NCBI RefSeq assembly: GCF_032854445.1 | Contig: NW_027018061.1 | Coordinates: 1 to 64,000 of the forward strand | DNA: 64,000 nt | Reading direction: 5' to 3' | Origin: Liolophura sinensis | Taxonomy: Eukaryota > Mollusca > Polyplacophora > Chitonida > Chitonidae | Shown here: in pieces, positions 51,841 through 61,100 of the stretch | Layout of the letters: every line of letters starts with the position of its first letter | How positions within the stretch are numbered: the stretch's first letter is position 1 | Translations under genes and position numbers: made by a program | The notes under the pieces: generated by a model | Database searches by the model: none | What the model saw: the letters and a program-made list of their open reading frames with translations, nothing else | Told to the model about the DNA's origin: nothing

Positions 51841-53640
51841 ACAATCTCAATGTCTTTATCTACGTGTAGAAAAACAACACCATTTGTACGTGAAAAACAC
51901 AAGGTACTTGATACAGTCTGCTGTAAAAAGTACAACTGACCACAGACCCACATGAATAAGGTGCCAAAAGATCCGGAATTGAGCCAGGCATCGCCAGCTG
52001 TTGAAACATTGCAAATTTCCCTGGTTTCCATGGAGTAAGAGCCGTTGCTGGGCACGTGATTATGACATAAATGATCATTCAATTGTCACTACAGCCAAAA
52101 GTATTGGTCGGAGAGCAACGCGGATTGCACCATTCGATTTCTCGTCACAAAATACGTCGGATTAGCCTCTTACCATCAGCACTGGAACAGTTTTTCCACT
52201 TTTGCATTTTTGCCTGGTCTTTTTGTTAATTGAAATCGGCTACACTGTACTCTGTACAATCGCGACTGGTCATTACTATATTCAACTTTTGACTATAAGT
52301 TATGTGCCCTTCGGTAGCCCAGAAGACCTGAAATTTTTGGGCTAAGCCCATTTAACTCACCCAGCAATTGCCTTACTTCTAAGTGCAAGACAATCTCAAT
52401 GTCTTTATCTACGTGTAGAAAAACCACACCATTTGTACGTGATAAACACAAGGTACTTGATACAGTCTGCTGTAAAAAATACAACTGAACACTGACCCAC
52501 TTCAGTAAGGTGCCAAAAGATGCGGAATTGAGCCAGGCATCGGCAGCTGTTGAAAAATTGCAAATTTCCCTGGTTTCCATGGAGTAAGAGCCGTTGCTGG
52601 GCACGTGATTATGACATAAATAATCATGCAATTGTCGCTACAGCCAAAAGTATTGGTCGGAGAGCAACGTGGTTTGCACCATTGGATTTCTCGTAACAAA
52701 ATACGTCGGATTAACCTCTTACCAGCAGCACTGGAACAGTTTTTCCACTTTTGCATTTTTACCTGGTCTTTTTGTTAATTGAAATCGGCTACACTGTACT
52801 CTGTACAATCGTGACTGGTCATTACTATATTCAACTTTTGACTATAAGTTATGTGCCCTTCGGTAGCCCAGAAGACGTCAAATCTTTCGGCTAAGCCCAT
52901 TTAACTCACCCAGCAATTGCCTTACTTCTAAGTGCAAGACAATCTCAATGTCTTTATCTACGTGTAGAAAAACCACACCATTTGTACATGAAAAACACAA
53001 GGTACTTGATACAGTCTGCTGTAAAAAGTACAACTGAACACTGACCCACTTCAGTAAGGTGCCAAAAGATGCGGAATTGAGCCAGGCATCGGCAGCTATT
53101 GAAAAATTGCAAATTTCCCTGGTTTCCATGGAGTAAGAGCCGTTGCAGGGCACGTGATTATGATATAAATGATCATTCAATTGTCACTACAGCCAAAAGT
53201 ATTGGTCGGAGAGCAACGCGGATTGCACCATTCGATTTCTCGTCACAAAATACGTCGGATTAGCCTCTTACCAGCAGCACTGGAACAGTTTTTCCACTTT
53301 TGCATTTTTGCCTGGTCTTTTTGTTAATTGAAATCGGCTACACTGTACTCTGTACAATCGCGACTGGTCATTACTATATTCAACTTTTGACTATAAGTTA
53401 TGTGCCCTTCGGTAGCCCAGAAGACCTGAAATCTTTGGGCCAAGCCCATTTAACTCACCCAGCAATTGTCTTACTTCTAAGTGCAAGACAATCTCAATGT
53501 CTTTATCTACGTGTAGAAAAACCACACCATTTGTACGTGATAAACACAAGGTACTTGATACAGTCTGCTGTAAAAAGTACAACTGACCACAGACCCACAT
53601 GAATAAGGTGCCAAAAGATGCGGAATTGAGACAGGCATCG
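51840..53640 (+). repeat. Irregular monomers between two HOR blocks (~3.3 units)
   Basis: Mixed monomers with no duplication visible. The unit at about 51.86-52.4 kb has private changes (gatccggaattg, catcgccagctg, gttgaaacattg, cttaccatcagc). No gene or foreign sequence is present. Confidence 0.75.
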
Positions 53641-56600
53641 GCAGCTGTTGAAAAATTGCAAATTTCCCTGGTTTCCATGGAGTAAGAGCCGTTGCTGGGC
53701 ACGTGATTATGACATCAATGATCATGCAATTGTCGCTACAGCCAAAAGTGTTGGTCGGAGAGCAACGTGGTTTGCACCATTGGATTTCTCGTCACAAAAT
53801 ACGTCGGATTAGCCTCTTACCAGCAGCACTGGAACAGTTTTTCCACTTTTGCATTTTTACCTGGTCTTTTTGTTAATTGAAATCGGCTACACTATACTCT
53901 GTACAATCGCGACTGGTCATTACTATATTCAACTTTTGACTATAAGTTATGTGCCCTTCGGTAGCCCAGAAGACGTCAAATCTTTGGGCTAAGCCCATTT
54001 AACTCACCCAGCAATTGCCTTACTTCTAAGTGCAAGACAATCTCAATGTCTTTATCTACGTGTAGAAAAACCACACCATTTGTACGTGAAAAACATAAGG
54101 TACTTGATACAGTCTGCTGTAAAAAGTACAACTGAACACTGACTCACTTCAGTAAGGTGCCAAAAGATGCGGAATTGAGCCAGGCATCGGCAGCTGTTGA
54201 AAAATTGCAAATTTCCCTGGTTTCCATGGAGTAAGAGCCGTTGCTGGCCACGTGATTATGACATAAATGATCATTCAATTGTCACTACAGCCAAAAGTAT
54301 TGGTCGGAGAGCAACGCGGATTGCACCATTCGATTTCTCGTCACAAAATACGTCGGATTAGCCTCTTACCAGCAGCACTGGACCAGTTTTTCCACTTTTG
54401 CATTTTTGCCTGGTCTTTTTGTTAATTGAAATCGGCTACACTGTACTCTGTACAATCGCGACTGGTCATTACTATATTCAACTTTTGACTATAAGTTATG
54501 TGCCCTTCAGTAGCCCAGAAGACCTGAAATCTTTGGGTCAAGCCCATTTAACTCACCCAGCAATTGTCTTACTTCTAAGTCCAAGACAATCTCAATGTCT
54601 TTATCTACGTGTATAAAAACCAACACCATTTGTACGTGAAAAACACAAGGTACTTGATACAGTCTGCTGTAAAAAGTACAACTGACCACAGACCCACATG
54701 AATAAGGTGCCAAAAGATCCGGAATTGAGCCAGGTATCGGCAGCTGTTGAAAAAATTGCAAATATCCCTGGTTTCCATGGAGTAAGAGCCGTTGCTGAGC
54801 ACGTGATTATGACATAAATGATCATTCAATTGTCACTACAGCCAAAAGTATTGGTCGGAGAACAACGCGGTTTGCACCATTCGATTTCTCGTCACAAAAT
54901 ACGTCGGATTACCCTCTTACCAGCAGCACTGGAACAGTTTTTTTCACTTTGCATTTTTGCCTGGTCTTTTTGTTAATTGAAATCGGCTACACTGTACTCT
55001 GTACAATCGCGACTGGTCATTACTATATTCAACTTTTGACTATAAGTTATGTGCCTTTCGGTAGCCCAGAAGACCTGAAATCTTTCGGCTAAGCCCATTT
55101 AACTCAGCCAGCAATTGCCTTACTTCTAAGTGCAAGACAATCTCAATGTCTTTATCTACGTGTAGAAAAACAACACCATTTGTACGTGAGAAACACAAGG
55201 TACTTGATACAGTCTGCTGTAAAAAGTACAACTGACCACAGACCCACATGAATAAAGTGCCAAAAGATGCGGAATTGAGCCAGGCATCGGCAGCTGTTGA
55301 AAATTGCAAATTTCCCTGGTTTCCATGGAGTAAGAGCCGTTGCTGGGCACGTGATTATGACATCAATGATCATGCAATTGTCGCTACAGCCAAAAGTGTT
55401 GGTCGGAGAGCAACGTGGTTTGCACCATTGGATTTCTCGTCACAAAATACGTCGGATTAGCCTCTTACCAGCAGCACTGGAACAGTTTTCCACTTTTGCA
55501 TTTTTACCTGGTCTTTTTGTTAATTGAAATCGGCTACACTGTACTCTGTACAATCGCGACTGGTCATTACTATATTCAACTTTTGACTATAAGTTATGTG
55601 CCCTTCGGTAGCCCAGAAGACGTCAAATCTTTGGGCTAAGCCCATTTAACTCACCCAGCAATTGCCTTACTTCTAAGTGCAAGACAATCTCAATGTCTTT
55701 ATCTACGTGTAGAAAAACCACACCATTTGTACGTGAAAAACATAAGGTACTTGATACAGTCTGCTGTAAAAAGTACAACTGAACACTGACTCACTTCAGT
55801 AAGGTGCCAAAAGATGCGGAATTGAGCCAGGCATCGGCAGCTGTTGAAAAATTGCAAATTTCCCTGGTTTCCATGGAGTAAGAGCCGTTGCAGGGCACGT
55901 GATTATGACATAAATGATCATTCAATTGTCACTACAGCCAAAAGTATTGGTCGGAGAGCAACGCGGATTGCACCATTCGATTTCTCGTCACAAAATACGT
56001 CGGATTAGCCTCTTACCAGCAGCACTGGACCAGTTTTTCCACTTTTGCATTTTTGCCTGGTCTTTTTGTTAATTGAAATCGGCTACACTGTACTCTGTAC
56101 AATCGCGACTGGTCATTACTATATTCAACTTTTGACTATAAGTTATGTGCCCTTCAGTAGCCCAGAAGACCTGAAATCTTTGGGTCAAGCCCATTTAACT
56201 CACCCAGCAATTGTCTTACTTCTAAGTCCAAGACAATCTCAATGTCTTTATCTACGTGTATAAAAACAACACCATTTGTACGTGAAAAACACAAGGTACT
56301 TGATACAGTCTGCTGTAAAAAGTACAACTGACCACAGACCCACATGAATAAGGTGCCAAAAGATCCGGAATTGAGCCAGGTATCGGCAGCTGTTGAAAAA
56401 TTGCAAATATCCCTGGTTTCCATGGAGTAAGAGCCGTTGCTGGGCACGTGATTATGACATAAATGATCATTCAATTGTCACTACAGCCAAAAGTATTGGT
56501 CGGAGAACAACGCGGTTTGCACCATTCGATTTCTCGTCACAAAATACGTCGGATTACCCTCTTACCAGCAGCACTGGAACAGTTTTTTCACTTTTGCATT

Positions 56601-58130
56601 TTTGCCTGGTCTTTTTGTTAATTGAAATCGGCTACACTGTACTCTGTACAATCGCGACTGGTCATTACTATATTCAACTTTTGACTATAAGTTATGTGCT
56701 TTTCGGTAGCCCAGAAGACCTGAAATCTTTGGGCTAAGCCCATTTAACTCAGCCAGCAATTGCCTTACTTCTAAGTGCAAGACAATCTCAATGTCTTTAT
56801 CTACGTGTAGAAAAACCACACCATTTGTACGTGAGAAACACAAGGTACTTGATACAGTCTGCTGTAAAAAGTACAACTGACCACAGACCCACATGAATAA
56901 GATGCCAAAAGATGCGGAATTGAGCCAGGCATCGGCAGCTGTTGAAAAATTGCAAATTTCCCTGGTTTCCATGGAGTAAGAGCCGTTGCTGGGCACGTGA
57001 TTATGACATAAATGATCATTCAATTGTCGCTACAGCCAAAAATATTGGTCGGAGAGCAACGTGGTTTGCACCATTGGATTTCTCGTCACAAAATACGTCG
57101 GATTAGCCTCTTACCAGCAGCACTGGAACAGTTTTTCCACTTTTGCATTTTTACCTGGTCTTTTTGTTAATGAAATCGGCTACACTGTACTCTGTACAAT
57201 CGCGACTGGTCATTACTATATTCAACTTTTGACTATAAGTTATGTGCCCTTCGGTAGCCAGAAGGACGTCAAATCTTTGGGCTAAGCCCATTTAACTCAC
57301 CCAGCAATTGCCTTACTTCTAAGTGCAAGACAATCTCAATGTCTTTATCTACGTGTATAAAAACAACACCATTTGTACGTGAAAAACACAAGGTACTTGA
57401 TACAGTCTGCTGTAAAAAAGTACAACTGACCACAGAACCACATGAATAAGGTGCCAAAAGATCCGGAATTGAGCCAGGTATCGGCAGCTGTTGAAAAATT
57501 GCAAATATCCCTGGTTTCCATGGAGTAAGAGCCGTTGCTGGGCACGTGATTATGACATAAATGATCATTCAATTGTCACTACAGCCAAAAGTATTGGTCG
57601 GAGAACAACGCGGTTTGCACCATTCGATTTCTCGTCACAAAATTCGTCGGATTAGCCTCTTACCAGCAGCACTGGAACAGTTTTTTCACTTTTGCATTTT
57701 TGCCTGGTCTTTTTGTTAATTGAAATCGGCTACACTGTACTCTGTACAATCGCGACTGGTCATTACTATATTCAACTTTTGACTATAAGTTATGTGCCTT
57801 TCGGTAGCCCAGAAGACCTGAAATCTTTGGGCTAAGCCCATTTAACTCAGCCAGCAATTGCCTTACTTCTAAGTGCAAGACAATCTCAATGTCTTTATCT
57901 ACGTGTAGAAAAACCACACCATTTGTACGTGAGAAACACAAGGTACTTGATACAGTCTGCTGTAAAAAGTACAACTGACCACAGACCCTCATCAATAAGA
58001 TGCCAAAAGATGCGGAATTGAGCCAGGCATCGGCAGCTGTTGAAAAATTGCAAATTTCCCTGGTTTCCATGGAGTAAGAGCCGTTGCTGGGCACGTGATT
58101 ATGACATAAATGATCATGCAATTGTCGCTA
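53640..58130 (+). repeat. Higher-order repeat: 3 monomers (A-B-C, ~1,647 bp), ~2.7 copies
   Basis: Monomer A is marked by cttcagtagccc, gtgtataaaaac and gatccggaattg with ggtatcgg. Monomer B is marked by a lengthened t run before cactt, a g at the usual cccttcgg (gtgcctttcgg or gtgcttttcgg) and acgtgagaaacac. Monomer C is marked by cgtggtttgcaccattgg, atttttacctgg and gacgtcaaatc. A lies at about 54.4 and 56.05 kb, B at about 55.0, 56.6 and 57.7 kb, and C at about 53.8, 55.5, 57.2 and 58.3 kb. The third round is one monomer short because C and A are fused (see the hybrid entry). Ggaccag near 54,380 and 56,027 links the two complete rounds. Confidence 0.88.
57240..57590 (+). repeat. Hybrid satellite monomer (C type joined to A type)
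   Basis: Left of the switch the unit carries C-type markers (gacgtcaaatc, gggctaag, attgccttac, agtgcaag up to 57,325). Right of it come A-type markers (gtgtataaaaacaacacc from 57,358, then ccacaga, gatccggaattg, ggtatcgg). The exchange therefore fell between 57,325 and 57,358, in sequence identical in both types, and the unit keeps its normal length. The expected stretch from the rest of C to the start of A is missing, so the A-B-C order becomes A-B-(C/A)-B-C and the array is 549 bp shorter. This is the expected product of unequal homologous exchange between out-of-register units. Confidence 0.9.
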
Positions 58131-61100
58131 CAGCCAAAAATATTGGTCGGAGAGCAACGTGGTTTGCACCATTGGATTTCTCGTCACAAAATACGTCGGA
58201 TTAGCCTCTTACCAGCAGCACTGGAACAGTTTTTCCACTTTTGCATTTTTACCTGGTCTTTTTGTTAATTGAAATCGGCTACACTGTACTCTGTACAATC
58301 GCGACTGGTCATTACTATATTCAACTTTTGACTATAAGTTATGTGCCCTTCGGTAGCCCAGAAGACGTCAAATCTTTGGGCTAAGCCCATTTAACTCACC
58401 CAGCAATTGCCTTACTTCTAAGTGCAAGACAATCTCAATGTCTTTATCTACGTGTAGAAAAACCACACCATTTGTATGTGAAAAACACAAGGTACTTGAT
58501 ACAGTCTGCTGTAAAAAGTACAACTGAACACTGACTCACTTCAGTAAGGTGCCAAAAGATGCGGAATTGAGCCAGGCATCGGCAGCTGTTGAAAAATTGC
58601 AAATTTCCCTGGTTTCCATGGAGTAAGAGCCGTTGCAGGGCGCGTGATTATGACATAAATGATCATTCAATTGTCACTACAGCCAAAAGTATTGGTCGGG
58701 AAGCAACGCGGATTGCACCATTCGATTTGTCGTCACAAAATACGTCGGATTAGCCTCTTACCAGCAGCACTGGAACAGTTTTTCCACTTTTGCATTTTTA
58801 CCTGGTCTTTTTGTTAATTGAAATCGGCTACACTGTACTCTGTACAATCGCGACTGGTCATTACTATATTCAACTTTTGACTATAAGTTATGTGCCCTTC
58901 GGTAGCCCAGAAGACCTGAAATCTTTGGGTCAAGCCCATTTAACTCACCCAGCAATTGTCTTACTTCTAAGTCCAAGACAATCTCAATGTCTTTATCTAC
59001 GTGTAGAAAAACCACACCATTTGTACATGAAAAACACAAGGTACTTGATACAGTCTGCTGTAAAAAGTACAACTGACCACTGACCCACTTCAGTAAGGTG
59101 CCAAAAGATGCGGAATTGAGCCAGGCATCGGCAGCTGTTGAAAAATTGCAAATTTCCCTGGTTTCCATGGAGTAAGAGCCGTTGCTGGGCACGTGATTAT
59201 GACATAAATGATCATTCAATTGTCACTACAGCCAAAAGTATTAGTCGGAGAGCAACGCGGTTTGCACCATTGGAATTCTCGTCACAAAATACGTCGGATT
59301 AGCCTCTTACCAGCAGCACTGGAACAGCTTTTCCACTTTTGCATTTTTGCCTGGTCTTTTTGTTAATTGAAATCGGCTACACTGTACTCTGTACAATCGC
59401 GACTGGTCATTACTATATTCAACTTTTGAGTATAAGTTATGTGCCCTTCGGTAGCCCAGAAGACGTCAAATCTTTGGGCTAAGCCCATTTAACTCACCCA
59501 GCAATTGTCTTACTTCTAAGTGCAAGACAATCTCAATGTCTTTATCTACGTGTAGAAAAACCACACCATTTGTACGTGAAAAACACAAGGTACTTGATAC
59601 AGTCTGCTGTAAAAAGTACAACTGAACACTGACCCACTTCAGTAAGGTGCCAAAAGATGCGGAATTGAGCCAGGCATCGGCAGCTGTTGAAAAATTGCAA
59701 ATTTCCCTGGTTTCCATGGAGTAAGAGCCGTTGCTGGGCACGTGATTATGACATAAATAATCATGCAATTGTCGCTACAGCCAAAAGTATTGGTCGGAGA
59801 GCAACGTGGTTTGCACCATTCGATTTCTCGTCACAAAATACGTCGGATTAGTCTCTTACCAGCAGCACTGGAACAGTTTTTCCACTTTTGCATTTTTACC
59901 TGGTCTTTTTGTTAATTGAAATCGGCTACACTGTACTCTGTACAATCGCGACTGGTCATTACTATATTCAACTTTTGACTATAAGTTATGTGCCCTTCGG
60001 TAGCCCAGAAGACCTGAAATCTTTGGGCTAAGCCCATTTAACTCACCCAGCAATTGTCTTACTTCTAAGTCCAAGACAATCTCAATGTCTTTATCTACGT
60101 GTAGAAAAACAACACCATTTGTACGTGAAAAACACAAGGTACTTGATACAGTCTGCTGTAAAAAGTACAACTGACCACAGACCCACATGAATAAGGTGCC
60201 AAAAGATCCGGAATTGAGCCAGGCATCGGCAGCTGTTGAAAAATTGCCAATTTCCCTGGTTTCCATGGAGTAAGAGCCGTTGCTGGGCACGTGATTATGA
60301 CATAAATGATCATTCAATTGTCGCTACAGCCAAACGTATTGGTCGGAGAGCAACGCGGATTGCACCATTCGATTTCTCGTCACAAAATACGTCGGATTAG
60401 CCTCTTACCAGCAGCACTGGAACAGTTTTTCCACTTTTGCATTTTTGCCTGGTCTTTTTGTTAATTGAAATCGGCTACACTGTACTCTGTACAATCGCGA
60501 CTGGTCATTACTATATTCAACTTTTGACTATAAGTTATGTGCCCTTCGGTAGCCCAGAAGACGTCAAATCTTTGGGCTAAGCCCATTTAACTCACCCAGC
60601 AATTGTCTTACTTCTAAGTGCAAGACAATCTCAATGTCTTTATCTACGTGTAGAAAAACCACACCATTTGTACGTGAAAAACACAAGGTACTTGATACAG
60701 TCTGCTGTAAAAAGTACAACTGAACACTGACCCACATTTATAAGGTGCCAGAAGATGCGGAATTGGGCCAGTCATCGGCAGCTGTTGAAAAATTGCAAAT
60801 TTCCCTGCTTTCCATGGAGTAAGAGCCGTTGCTGGGCACGTGATTATGACATAAATGATCATTCAATTGTCGCTACAGGCAAAAGTATTGGTCGGAGAGC
60901 AACGCGGTTTGCACCATTCGATTTGTCGTCACAAAATACGTCGGATTAGCCTCTTACCAGCAGCACTGGAACAGTTTTTCCACTTTTGCATTTTTGCCTG
61001 GTCTTTTTGTTAATTGAAATCGGCTACACTGTACTCTGTACAATCGCGACTGGTCATTACTATATTCAACTTTTGACTATAAGTTATGTGCCCTTCGGTA

